From: Peptococcaceae bacterium
GTDB taxonomy: Bacteria > Bacillota > Peptococcia > Peptococcales > Peptococcaceae
Assembly (NCBI GenBank): GCA_017399005.1
Contig: JAFQEO010000003.1
Location: 23,808 to 87,807 of the forward strand
Direction of reading: 5' to 3'
Length of the DNA stretch: 64,000 bases
The notes beneath the pieces are model-generated. The model worked only from the letters and a program-made list of their open reading frames with translations. It was not told the DNA's origin and did no database searches. The translations under genes were made by a program, and so were the position numbers. The first letter of the stretch is position 1. Every line of letters begins with the position of its first letter. Positions 26,544 through 35,226 of this stretch are shown here, piece after piece.

Positions 26544-27050
26544 CTACTCCTTGCTATTCCTCTGTTCTGCAAACTGCGCGATGGTCATCATGCCCTCGTT
26601 GATCGCCAGAAATATATAGTTGTATCTATCGACAACCTGGCAGGCACAATCTACAAGATACTTGCAGACCTCTCCAGAGACGACCATGCCCTCGTAAAAC
26701 TCCTGAATACGAAATATGATTTCTCCGTAAGTCCAATCATAATCAAAACAGCCATGAATCAGCCTGTTGTTGACCATTGAAACGGCAACCGCCACATCTA
26801 CCGCCTTGCTTTCCGCTATTTTGAAAGGCAGAGGGGAATAAATGCCAAAGGTTTTTGGAGCTTTCCGCACGTAGATGACCAGCTCCATCGGCATATCCTT
26901 GCCGGATACGATACACTGAATTATTAGATCCTCTTCAAGTTTTTTATATTTCCAACCCATTGCATCCAACGCTTCGCAAAAAGTGTTATAGGTCTGTTCA
27001 GCCGAGAGCTGCGCCCGGTTCTCAGCAAGGTTTTTATCGGCTTCTGTCAT
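26544..27050 (-). CDS. YbjN-like domain protein
   Basis: From the ATG at 27050 (SD AAGGAG) it encodes 168 residues. Matching segments with the downstream gene include FCEALDAMGWKYKKLEEDLII / LCKALGEMGLEYTKKEEDYVV and LIHGCFDYD / LVNGSFDYN, so the two are tandem paralogues differing by the coiled-coil extension. Ten bases separate them. Function unknown; YbjN-like folds often act as small protein-binding adaptors. Confidence 0.6.
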   Translation of the reverse strand: MTEADKNLAENRAQLSAEQTYNTFCEALDAMGWKYKKLEEDLIIQCIVSGKDMPMELVIYVRKAPKTFGIYSPLPFKIAESKAVDVAVAVSMVNNRLIHGCFDYDWTYGEIIFRIQEFYEGMVVSGEVCKYLVDCACQVVDRYNYIFLAINEGMMTIAQFAEQRNSKE

Positions 27051-27434
27051 AAGGGTCCACTCCTTACAATATATTGCTTCCATTGTAAACGATTCCTCGG
27101 ATGCCGTCAACGAAAAAGCCTAGCTTTTATATATTCTACAGAATAGTTACTTGATTTTTCGTACGGAATTATAATATAAAAATGATTAGGGCATCAAAAA
27201 CCGTCAAAGGTGGTGGTGCAAAAAATGGAATATATAAGGATAAAGCTTTCGTACAATCTATATAGTCACCATATTTCATGCTGCTTTGTAGTATAATGAG
27301 TATAAAATCTTAACAATTCCTTGAATGATTAATAACCATTTCATCACAAAAAACGGTTATAATAAAAATGTACTAAAGAAAAATAAGGAAATATCTGATG
27401 AAATCATCAGAGAGAAAATGAAGGAGTGTTGTTT
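27051..27434. other. AT-rich intergenic region upstream of htrA
   Basis: The 384-base gap between the divergent YbjN-like gene and htrA contains two -10-like TATAAT hexamers (27292, 27358) without a convincing -35. A 27-codon ORF at 27182 lacks an SD and is probably spurious. I see no repeat or RNA gene. Confidence 0.4.
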
Positions 27435-28697
27435 ATGCCGGAAGAGAAAGAGTTTCAGATTTATGATGTACAGGAAAGAACACAAAATGCGTATACAGCA
27501 GATGCGGAAGCTCGTATGGAACAGGCCGCTTATAGTTCGGGCAGCACACAGCAGACTGGAAATAAAAAGCGCAAAAAAAATAACGGTTTCAAAGCAGTTG
27601 TGGCAACCGGGTTAATCTGTTCGCTGATTGGCGGCGGTATCGGTGGTGTTGTAGGTGCTAATATTGCGGCCAGCAATCTGGAAGCTGCTCTGATAAGCAG
27701 TGAAGCAGCAGAAAAAGAAAACGATGGTCCTGGGCGGCTGCAGCTGATGGGCAATAACGGGGAAATCTCTCCGGTTATTGCGATTGCGGAAAAAGTAACG
27801 CCGTCGGTGGTTGGGGTAAAAACATTCGGTACGGCCTATACCTACTGGGGGCAGCGGATTCCGAACCAGGAACTGGGCAGCGGTTCCGGCATTATTTATA
27901 GTAAAGACGGCTACATTATCACCAACTATCATGTTATTGAGGATGCGACTTCGGTGATGATTACTCTGAGCAACGATGAAGAATACGATGCTCGTATTAT
28001 TGGCTCCGATGCTTCCAGTGATCTGGCTGTGCTGAAAGTGGAGGCGGAAAACCTGCCTGCTGCAGATTTCGGGGATTCCAGCGCCCTGCAGATTGGGGAA
28101 CTTGTGGTAGCCATCGGTAATCCTCTGGGATACGAAAATACGGTAACCGACGGGATTGTAAGCGGTCTGAACCGTCAGCTGACCGATTATATTGACAGTG
28201 CCACCCTGATTCAGACAAATGCTACGATTAACAGCGGCAACAGCGGCGGGGCCCTGGCAAACAGCAGGGGAGAAGTCATTGGCATTAACAGTGCCAAACT
28301 GGTAGCATCCAATGCGGAAGGCATGGGCTTTGCACTGAGTATCAATGAAGTGCAACCGATTGTGGAGGAAATCATCAGCAAAGGGCATGTAAGCCGTCCA
28401 TATCTGGGTGTATCGATTAACAGCCAGTATCAGGTGGATGCCGACACTGCAGAACGCTATGAGATTCCAATGGGTATTCAGATTGCCGAGGTTGTACCTG
28501 GCGGACCTGCGGATCGTGCAGGGCTGCAGCCTGGTGATATCATCTATAAGGTGAATGATACGCTGATTCAGAGTTTTGATGATTTGAGCGACATTATCGA
28601 TGACAGCCGTGTAGGGGATAAACTGCGGATTCTGGCAGAGCGCAACGGCCAGAAAATCGTGGCGGATGTTACACTGGCGGAAGCGAATGTAGAATAA
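27435..28697 (+). CDS. htrA: HtrA/DegP-family membrane-anchored serine protease
   Basis: The 420-residue protein has a cytoplasmic tail, one membrane anchor near residues 50-80, a trypsin-like domain with triad His166 (YHVIED), Asp196 (SDLAVLK) and Ser270 (NSGNSGGAL), and one PDZ domain (YLGVSIN...GGPADRAGLQPGDIIYKVND). It degrades misfolded proteins outside the membrane. The ATG at 27435 has AAGGAG eight bases upstream. A terminator follows. Confidence 0.94.
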   Translation: MPEEKEFQIYDVQERTQNAYTADAEARMEQAAYSSGSTQQTGNKKRKKNNGFKAVVATGLICSLIGGGIGGVVGANIAASNLEAALISSEAAEKENDGPGRLQLMGNNGEISPVIAIAEKVTPSVVGVKTFGTAYTYWGQRIPNQELGSGSGIIYSKDGYIITNYHVIEDATSVMITLSNDEEYDARIIGSDASSDLAVLKVEAENLPAADFGDSSALQIGELVVAIGNPLGYENTVTDGIVSGLNRQLTDYIDSATLIQTNATINSGNSGGALANSRGEVIGINSAKLVASNAEGMGFALSINEVQPIVEEIISKGHVSRPYLGVSINSQYQVDADTAERYEIPMGIQIAEVVPGGPADRAGLQPGDIIYKVNDTLIQSFDDLSDIIDDSRVGDKLRILAERNGQKIVADVTLAEANVE

Positions 28698-28724
28698 GTA
28701 TAGCTGAATATTTCAGGAAGTACA

Positions 28725-28762
28725 GCCGGAACTGTGACAGGATATTGCGGTTCCGGTTTTTT
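28725..28762 (+). terminator. Terminator after htrA
   Basis: CCGGAAC and GTTCCGG arms with a long loop, followed by a seven-T run. Confidence 0.75.
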
Positions 28763-28954
28763 TCTGTTTCTTTTTTGGAAAAGCAGGAGAGTGGCGGTGT
28801 TCTGGATAATTTAAATAAGGAATTATAAAACGCTGGTTTTTTTAGAAGTTTCTTCAGAAGCGTTACGCCTTCCCTTCACGCAGACACTTTATTCGGGATG
28901 CTGATTGCAGTGAAGGATTGCGATAAAAATAAAATCAGAAAGAGAGAGGATGTT

Positions 28955-30085
28955 ATGACCAATCTATCATTGAAAAAATTCACCCAGTTTGCCCTTGTTA
29001 TAGCGCTGGTATATCTGGGTGTGGCATATCTTCCGCAGATTGTCAGTTTTGGAGGCATCATCTGGAGTGCCGCATCACCGCTGGTTATTGGCTGTGTGAT
29101 GGCGTATGTGCTGAATATTCTGCTGGTGCGTCTGGAAAAAATTTATTTTCCGCGTTCCACGAACCCGGCTGTGCAGAAAAGCCGGCGGCTGGTTTGCATT
29201 ATTCTGGCTTTCATTATTCTGCTTACGATTCTGATGCTGGTAATCAATGTAGTTCTGCCGGAAGTGACATCCAGTGTGACGCTGATTGTGCAGGAAATCC
29301 CGCGTGTGTGGGAAGAATGCCGGTTATGGCTGGTTGCTCATGCGGATTATATCCCGGTAATTCAGGATTATCTGCAGCAGGCTGAATTTGACTGGTCCTC
29401 GTCGCTGAAGAAGGTGTTTGATGCGGTGGCGAACAGCGCCGGAGATGTTGTAAACTCTGCCGTGGGGATTGCCACATCGGCATTTGGAATTGTAGCAAAA
29501 GTCGTTATCGGGTTTATTTTTGCTCTGTATCTGCTGTTTGGGAAAGAAAAACTGAGTGCGCAGGGTTTGAAGATTCTGCGTGCCTATCTGAAACCGGAGC
29601 AGAAAGAGAAAGTGCTGTATGTACTGCGTACGGTACATGAAGCCTTCAGCAACTTTATTGTGGGGCAGTGTACCGAAGCTGTTATTTTAGGCGGGCTCTG
29701 TGCACTGGGCATGACCATACTGGGGCTGCCGTATGCCGTTATGACTGGAACGGTTATCGGGGTATCGGCTTTAATTCCGGTAGCAGGGGCCTATATCGGC
29801 GGTGCGCTTGGTGCTTTTATGATTTTTACAGTAAATCCGGCGAAAGCCATGGTGTTTTTAATCTTTTTAGTAATTCTGCAGCAGGTGGAAGGAAACCTGA
29901 TTTATCCGCGTGTAGTTGGTAATTCCATCGGTCTGCCGGGGCTGTGGGTACTGGCAGCTGTTACCATCGGCGGCGGTGTTATGGGGATTGGCGGTATGCT
30001 GATCGGGGTTCCGATGTCCGCAGCGCTGTATAAACTGTTTGCCGAACATGTGAACGGAAAGCTGGAATGTGTAGCAAAAGACTAA
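28955..30085 (+). CDS. AI-2E family transporter
   Basis: The 376-residue protein has two N-terminal membrane spans, a central soluble amphipathic segment and a bundle of C-terminal spans. The family pattern near the end (GNLIYPRVVGNSIGLPGLWVL) is diagnostic. Family members export small molecules or ions; the AI-2 role is not general. The ATG at 28955 has a GAGAGGA site. Confidence 0.9.
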   Translation: MTNLSLKKFTQFALVIALVYLGVAYLPQIVSFGGIIWSAASPLVIGCVMAYVLNILLVRLEKIYFPRSTNPAVQKSRRLVCIILAFIILLTILMLVINVVLPEVTSSVTLIVQEIPRVWEECRLWLVAHADYIPVIQDYLQQAEFDWSSSLKKVFDAVANSAGDVVNSAVGIATSAFGIVAKVVIGFIFALYLLFGKEKLSAQGLKILRAYLKPEQKEKVLYVLRTVHEAFSNFIVGQCTEAVILGGLCALGMTILGLPYAVMTGTVIGVSALIPVAGAYIGGALGAFMIFTVNPAKAMVFLIFLVILQQVEGNLIYPRVVGNSIGLPGLWVLAAVTIGGGVMGIGGMLIGVPMSAALYKLFAEHVNGKLECVAKD

Positions 30086-30116
30086 ACTTGAAAATTAAAA
30101 AGTGGCTATAAAACAA

Positions 30117-30308
30117 AAGACATCCTGTTATGATTTGCCTCTTCCTCCACGCCCCACGCTTTTCTGGTGGGGTGCTGGACACTTCCTTTTCTCTGTTCAG
30201 TATTTCCGGACTAGCGCAAGTGCTGTCCGTTATACTTTTGAACAGAGAAAATCGTGCCCATCTATAGTCGGAATTCGGGCAAATATAATCAGGATGTCTT
30301 TTATTTTT
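30117..30308. repeat. Long branched inverted repeat of about 190 bp
   Basis: AAAGACATCCTG near 30117 is inverted as CAGGATGTCTTT near 30291. TTTTCTCTGTTCA (about 30188-30200) is inverted as TGAACAGAGAAAA (about 30239-30251) around a CCGGAC/GTCCG pair. CGCCCCAC/GTGGGGTG makes an extra side hairpin in the left arm. It lies between convergent genes and is the third large hairpin region of this kind in the window (with 178-358 and 4078-4282). Confidence 0.6.
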
Positions 30309-30327
30309 AAAAAGATTACATATTCAA

Positions 30328-31545
30328 TTAGTAAATCCGGTTTACTTTGAAGCCACCGGCTTCCAGCGCTTCGATAACCGTTTTAATGTGGTCGTGACCG
30401 TTTGTTTCGGCAGTCACTTCCAGCTGCACATTCTGTACACGGTCAATGGCCTTGAACTGGTTGTGTTCCAGTTTGATAACATTGGCGCGGTGGTCGCTCA
30501 GAATCTGTGCGATACTCAGCAGCTGGCCTGGTGTGTCTGGCAGGTCAACGGTGAAGCACAGAACACGACCGCGGGTTACCAGACCGGAATTGATGGTGGA
30601 AGAGATAGTAACCATATCAATATTACCGCCGCTGACAACACAGGCAATATTTTTATTGCGGGTGTTCAGTTTTTTGATGGCTGCCAGCGGAAGAGCACCT
30701 GCTGCTTCACAGATAATTTTATGCCGTTCCAGCAGCAGAAGCAGGGCTTCCATGATTTCTTCCTCGGTTACCTGAATAATACCGTCTACATATTTGCTGC
30801 ATACATCCAGACATAAATCACCGACGGTTTTTACGGCAACGCCTTCTGCACCGGTCTGTACTTTTGGCAGGGTCACCACATGGCCGGCATCCAGAGCAGC
30901 TGTCATACTTGCCGCCCCAACCGGCTCTACCCCGATAACCTGAATGGTAGGCTTGATTGCTTTAGCAGCCAGTGCAATACCGCTGATTAAACCGCCTCCG
31001 CCAACCGGCACCAGAATCTGGTCGATATCTTCTAATTCTTCTAAAATTTCTAATGCAATAGTCCCCTGACCGCACATTACATCATAATCATTGTACGGAT
31101 GCACGAATGTATAACCGTTAGCCTCTGCCAGTTCAACCGCTTTGCTGTATGCTTCATCATATACGTTGCCGTGCAGAACAACATCAGCACCGTAGGATTT
31201 GGTAGAGTCAATTTTAATCAGCGGAGTAACCTGTGGCATAACGATGGTTGCTTTAATCCCCATTTTAGAGGCGGCCAGCGCTACCCCCTGTGCATGGTTG
31301 CCTGCGGAAGAAGCGATAATCCCTTTGGCACGTTCTTCTTCACTCAGGTTAGCAACTTTATTGAAAGCGCCGCGGATTTTAAAGGAACCTGTTCTCTGCA
31401 GATTTTCCGGTTTAATATAAATGCGATTGCCAGTCTCCTTGCTGAAAAAATCGCTGTAGATCATATCGGTAGACCGCAGTACGCCTTCCAGATTGGCAGC
31501 CGCTTTGCGGACGTTTTCCAGATGATTGGTTGTATCCAGATTCAT
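30328..31545 (-). CDS. Threonine ammonia-lyase
   Basis: The 405-residue protein has the PLP-lysine motif GSFKIRGAFNKV, the SAGNHAQGVALAA and VPVGGGGLISGIA phosphate loops, and a C-terminal ACT domain (VDLPDTPGQLLSIAQIL). The length and single ACT domain match the IlvA/TdcB-like catabolic form found in Bacillota, making 2-oxobutyrate and ammonia from threonine. No isoleucine-pathway genes are adjacent. A palindromic candidate operator lies 96 bases upstream. Confidence 0.93.
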   Translation of the reverse strand: MNLDTTNHLENVRKAAANLEGVLRSTDMIYSDFFSKETGNRIYIKPENLQRTGSFKIRGAFNKVANLSEEERAKGIIASSAGNHAQGVALAASKMGIKATIVMPQVTPLIKIDSTKSYGADVVLHGNVYDEAYSKAVELAEANGYTFVHPYNDYDVMCGQGTIALEILEELEDIDQILVPVGGGGLISGIALAAKAIKPTIQVIGVEPVGAASMTAALDAGHVVTLPKVQTGAEGVAVKTVGDLCLDVCSKYVDGIIQVTEEEIMEALLLLLERHKIICEAAGALPLAAIKKLNTRNKNIACVVSGGNIDMVTISSTINSGLVTRGRVLCFTVDLPDTPGQLLSIAQILSDHRANVIKLEHNQFKAIDRVQNVQLEVTAETNGHDHIKTVIEALEAGGFKVNRIY

Positions 31546-31641
31546 TTCCCATTCTTCCTTTCTGTTTGTGCTGTAATTTCAATTTGTTTTTGCGTTTAGA
31601 GTTTCTATTATAACATCACTTGCACAGCGGCACAAGAGAAA

Positions 31642-31661
31642 ACATGGACAAATGTCCATGT
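31642..31661. promoter_or_regulatory. Candidate operator palindrome
   Basis: ACATGGACAAATGTCCATGT is a perfect inverted repeat with 9-bp arms and a 2-base centre. It lies between the divergent threonine ammonia-lyase gene and the stalk-domain gene, followed closely by TATAAAAT. The regulator is unknown. Confidence 0.45.
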
Positions 31662-31828
31662 ATAAAATATAGTAAGATATAATTACAATCGGATGCCCGG
31701 CAGAAAAATATTCTGAAAATTTTTAAAAAAATGCGGAACTTTTTTTAAAGTGCTGCGTCTGTGTATATGTGCAATGAGGCACACAGAAAAATGAATTCAA
31801 AAACCCCCGAAAAAGGAGATTTTTTATT

Positions 31829-32746
31829 ATGAAAAACAAAAAATTAGTAACTCTGGCATTAGCCACTGCATTAACAGTATCTGCATTCACACCTGCATTC
31901 GCCAATCCTGTACTGATTAGCGAAGCACCTGCAGCCGATGCAGCAATCGTATCTCAGGAGGAACAGGCTATGCAGTTTGCAAAAGCATATGGTACCGTAC
32001 AGGAAGTAAATGAACAGGAAAGCTACATTCTGGTGCAGACTGCAGAAGACAGCATTCGTTTCAACATTGACACTCAGACATGGCTGATGGATGGCCAGAC
32101 AGGTTTCCCAATCACATTAGCTGAACTGGAAGGCAAAGAGGTTGCAGTATCTCACAGCATGGCTATGACCATGAGCCTGCCGGCACAGAGCTATGCATAT
32201 GCTGTTATTACAAAAGGCGATGTAATGCCAAACTATGCAGTGATTGAAGCTGTGACTGAAACAGAAGACGGCATTCGTTTAACAACGGAAAACGGCGGTA
32301 TGTGGGTAACGGTAGCAAAAGATGCGCAGGTATCTCCATTCCGTACCAGAAACATTGTAACTACTCAGGATCTGCAGCCAGGTGCGCAGGTTGTATTATA
32401 CTATGATGTAGTAGCAATGAGCTATCCAGGTCAGGCATTCACAGACAAAGTGGTTCTGCTGCAGCCGGCAGATGCTGTTCAGGCTGAAGCAGCAGCACCT
32501 GCTGAAAACGAAATGGTAAATCTGCGTGAAGCAGTAAGTGGCCTGGGTCTGGATATTCTGTGGGATGCAGAAGGGCAGACCGTAACTCTGCAGAAAGGTG
32601 CATTTACCGCAACTGTTGTAATCAATGATGTGAACTATGGTATCAACAAAATGCTGGTACGCGAAGCGCAGGCGGCAGAAATTCGCGATGGTCGCACTTA
32701 TGTGCCACAGAGCTTTGTAGATGCAGTAAAAGAAGCGTTGAACTAA
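31829..32746 (+). CDS. Secreted protein with C-terminal stalk (copper amine oxidase N1-like) domain
   Basis: The 305-residue protein has a signal peptide (KKLVTLALATALTVSAFTPAFA), a beta-rich middle region, and a C-terminal stalk domain typical of Bacillota surface proteins (VNLREAVSGLGLDILWDAEGQ...VTLQKG; RDGRTYVPQSFVDAV). It is exported and may be wall- or envelope-associated. Codon use is biased toward preferred codons, suggesting high expression. A strong AAAGGAG site precedes the ATG. Confidence 0.82.
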   Translation: MKNKKLVTLALATALTVSAFTPAFANPVLISEAPAADAAIVSQEEQAMQFAKAYGTVQEVNEQESYILVQTAEDSIRFNIDTQTWLMDGQTGFPITLAELEGKEVAVSHSMAMTMSLPAQSYAYAVITKGDVMPNYAVIEAVTETEDGIRLTTENGGMWVTVAKDAQVSPFRTRNIVTTQDLQPGAQVVLYYDVVAMSYPGQAFTDKVVLLQPADAVQAEAAAPAENEMVNLREAVSGLGLDILWDAEGQTVTLQKGAFTATVVINDVNYGINKMLVREAQAAEIRDGRTYVPQSFVDAVKEALN

Positions 32747-32776
32747 TAGAGAAAACGGTATAGAGTAAAAGAGTTT

Positions 32777-32812
32777 AACGGAACCGGCAGTTTTTCTGCG
32801 GTTCCGTTTTTT
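32777..32812 (+). terminator. Terminator after the stalk-domain gene
   Basis: AACGGAACCG and CGGTTCCGTT arms followed by a T-run. Confidence 0.85.
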
Positions 32813-32922
32813 ACAATGTTTTTAACAATGCATTTATAGAAATTTTTTAGAAAAATGACTTTATTCCAGCGAAGAAATCTTATATAATCATCGTAGAAAG
32901 ACAACAGAAAGGAAGACGAACG

Positions 32923-33396
32923 ATGCGGATTCTGATTGATGCCGATGGATGCCCGGTGGTGGATTATGCGATTGCATTAGCGCAGGAGTTTCAGCTGGAA
33001 TGTATCATATTATGTGATACGGCACATTATTTCAACCGGGAAGGTGCTCGTACGATTGTGTTGTCTCAGGGGGCAGACAGTGTGGATTTTGCACTGGTTA
33101 ATATGGTCAGAGCTAACGACATTGTGGTAACACAGGATTACGGTCTGGCAGCCATGTGTCTGGCCCGCGGAAGCAAACCGATTCATCAGAACGGAATGGT
33201 TTATCATGCCGGTAATATTGATGGTCTTCTGGCAAGTCGGCATGCTGCTCAGAAAGTCCGGCGCGGAGGAGGCCGTACAAAAGGCCCGTCCAGACGGACA
33301 AAAGAACAGGATATGCAATTTATCAGCCAGCTGCGAAACCTGATTGTAGACACGCTGGCGGAAGAACATAATAATAAAATGGACATAACGGATTGA
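32923..33396 (+). CDS. YaiI/YqxD (DUF188) family protein
   Basis: The 157-residue protein has the N-terminal MRILIDADGCPVVD and DIVVTQDYGLAAMCLARG motifs with conserved acidic residues of a PIN-like nuclease fold. It is widely conserved with unproven function. AAAGGAAG precedes the ATG. It lies 13 bases upstream of the aldehyde dehydrogenase-like gene. Confidence 0.92.
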   Translation: MRILIDADGCPVVDYAIALAQEFQLECIILCDTAHYFNREGARTIVLSQGADSVDFALVNMVRANDIVVTQDYGLAAMCLARGSKPIHQNGMVYHAGNIDGLLASRHAAQKVRRGGGRTKGPSRRTKEQDMQFISQLRNLIVDTLAEEHNNKMDITD

Positions 33397-33409
33397 GGGG
33401 GAATTAAGA

Positions 33410-34783
33410 ATGAAAGAAGCTGTACAGAAACATCGTGAGTTTTTCCGTTCCGGAGTAACACAGGATCTGGACTGGAGAATTCATCAGTTAAAAATTCTGA
33501 AAAAGACAATTAAAAAATATGAAGATAATCTGGTATGGGCTCTGCGTGATGATTTGGGAAAATCGGAATTTGAAGCGTATGTCAGTGAAATCAATATGGT
33601 ACTGACCGAGCTGAGCAGTGCCATTAAAAATCTGCCGAAATGGGCGGAAAACAGAAGCGTGGAAGGCGGTGGCCTGGTACAGTATCCGGGTAAGCTGGAA
33701 ACCCATGTAGACCCTCTTGGGGTTGTACTGCTGATTTTACCATGGAACTATCCGGTTCAGATGGTGTTCTCGCCGCTGATTGCAGCTGTGGCAGCCGGGA
33801 ACTGTGTTGTGGTAAAACCATCCAATCTGGCACCAAAAACAGAAGAAATTGTGCAGATCATTATCCGTGAAACCTTTGAAGAAGGGCATGTCAGTGTATT
33901 TACCGGCGGTGCGGAAGTGGCACAGGAACTGCTGCAAGAAAAATTTGATCATATTTTCTTCTCCGGCACATCGGAACATGGTAAAAATGTTATGCGTGCG
34001 GCGGCAGAACATCTGACTTCCGTTACATTACAGCTGAGTGGTAAAAACCCTTGCATCGTAGACGAAAGTGCGGATATTAAAATTGCTGCAAAACGTATCA
34101 TCTGGGGGAAATGCCTGAACTGCGGCCAGACTGCAGTAGCTCCGGACTATGTTATGGTAGCCCGCTCCAGAATGGATGAACTGATTGACTATATGCACTA
34201 TTATCTGGATGAATTCTATCCGGATGGTGTTATGGACAATCCGGACTATCCTTGCATTATCAATGCGCAGGAAATTGACCGTCTAGCAGGGTATCTGGAA
34301 GAAGGCACTGTAGTACGCGGCGGCACTTACAATAAGGAAATCCGCAAAATGGAGCCAACCATTCTGGTGAAAATGGATATTGAAAACAGTAAAGTGATGC
34401 AGGAGGAAATTTTTGGCCCGATTCTGCCGATTATCCCGTTCGATAAAATGAGCGAACCGATGAATTATGTGACCAGCCGTCCAAAACCACTGGCGCTGTA
34501 TCTGTTTACAAGAGACCCGGGCGTGAAAGATCTGGTGATGGAAAATGTGCCATTTGGCGGCGGCTGCATCAATGATACGATTTTCCACAACAACAACTCC
34601 AACATTCCGCAGCGCGGTGTAGGGGAAAGCGGCTTTGGCGGCGGCTATCACGGGAAAGCCGGTTTTGATACCTTCTCCCATGTGAAAGTTATCCTGAAAC
34701 AGTCCAATGAGATTGAGTTACCGCTGCGTTATCCGCCATATCAGAAAAAACTGAAAATTGTTCGTAGTATGATGAACCGTTAA
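33410..34783 (+). CDS. Aldehyde dehydrogenase homologue lacking both catalytic residues (pseudoenzyme candidate)
   Basis: The 457-residue protein aligns along its full length with ALDH family 3 (PLGVVLLILPWNYPVQ, VVVKPSNLAPKT, VFTGGAEVAQELL, EEIFGPILPI, GGCINDT, GESGFGGGYHGK). The general-base Glu in the usual ELGGK motif is Gln208 (LQLSGKNP). The nucleophile Cys in GQTC is Ala242 (NCGQTAVAPDY). A Cys is present four residues earlier (238). These match positions 209 and 243 of the classical enzyme. The frame is intact and well ribosome-bound (GAGGGGG), so this is a maintained protein but probably not an ordinary dehydrogenase. Confidence 0.9.
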   Translation: MKEAVQKHREFFRSGVTQDLDWRIHQLKILKKTIKKYEDNLVWALRDDLGKSEFEAYVSEINMVLTELSSAIKNLPKWAENRSVEGGGLVQYPGKLETHVDPLGVVLLILPWNYPVQMVFSPLIAAVAAGNCVVVKPSNLAPKTEEIVQIIIRETFEEGHVSVFTGGAEVAQELLQEKFDHIFFSGTSEHGKNVMRAAAEHLTSVTLQLSGKNPCIVDESADIKIAAKRIIWGKCLNCGQTAVAPDYVMVARSRMDELIDYMHYYLDEFYPDGVMDNPDYPCIINAQEIDRLAGYLEEGTVVRGGTYNKEIRKMEPTILVKMDIENSKVMQEEIFGPILPIIPFDKMSEPMNYVTSRPKPLALYLFTRDPGVKDLVMENVPFGGGCINDTIFHNNNSNIPQRGVGESGFGGGYHGKAGFDTFSHVKVILKQSNEIELPLRYPPYQKKLKIVRSMMNR

Positions 34784-34799
34784 GCGAAAACAGGTGAAG

Positions 34800-34887
34800 T
34801 TTTCCACAGAGTTATCCACATTATCCACATAGTTATACACAGAGAAAAGCGGATAATGACGATGTTTTCGCAAGGTGCTGTGTATAA
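34800..34887. promoter_or_regulatory. DnaA-box cluster
   Basis: Four 9-mers lie in one orientation within 42 bases: TTTTCCACA (34800), TTATCCACA (34812), TTATCCACA (34821) and TTATACACA (34833). A fifth in reverse orientation, TGTGTATAA, is at 34879. Two are perfect consensus. The cluster lies just after the ALDH-like gene. It could be a DnaA titration/regulatory locus or part of an origin; dnaA and dnaN are not in this window. Confidence 0.78.
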
Positions 34888-34947
34888 ATATTGTATTTCC
34901 TGTACACAGAAAATACAAAACGGAATGTAAAAGTTCCTCGAACAGAA

Positions 34948-35001
34948 AATACTGCTGCAGGTGCGAAGCTGAAACAGGCTTTGCCCTGCAGTATTTTTTA
35001 T
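34948..35001 (+). terminator. Terminator-like stem
   Basis: AAAATACTGC-TGCAGG pairs with CCTGCAGTATTTT around a long loop, followed by TTTT. Confidence 0.6.
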
Positions 35002-35226
35002 GCCTGTTATCAGCAGGACAGGGCTGAAATATGTCTGCTTTTGTCGATTTGAGAACCGGAAGTGCGCTTCCGGTTCTGGATTGTCAAAGGAACGGGGATT
35101 CTGTTGAGCGGATTTTGTAAATATATGTTGACCGGTCGAAAAGTGGCGATATATGGCGGTTTTTTTGGCTATCCTTATTCTGGAAACTGTGATATTCTGG
35201 GTTCACAGAGAAAGGAGGGATGCATC

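Larger units (their letters stand above)
34784..35226. other. Intergenic region with DnaA-box cluster and terminator
   Basis: The 443-base gap holds five DnaA-box-like 9-mers (34800-34887) and a terminator-like stem (34948-35001). An in-frame extension of the prepilin gene back to 35062 lacks an SD and is not used. No other gene is seen. Confidence 0.6.

Noticed and set aside
25781..26780. Plus-strand ORFs opposite the YbjN-like genes
   Set aside because: They are mirror frames of well-supported minus-strand genes with good SDs and paralogous sequence.
27182..27265. 27-codon ORF upstream of htrA
   Set aside because: No ribosome binding site and low-complexity composition.
34800..34887. Calling this oriC outright
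   Set aside because: DnaA boxes alone are not enough; dnaA/dnaN are absent and no clear unwinding element was found, so only a DnaA-box cluster is claimed.
35062..35226. Long N-terminal extension of the prepilin
   Set aside because: Prepilin leaders are short; the ATG at 35227 has AAAGGAGGG, whereas the extension has none.
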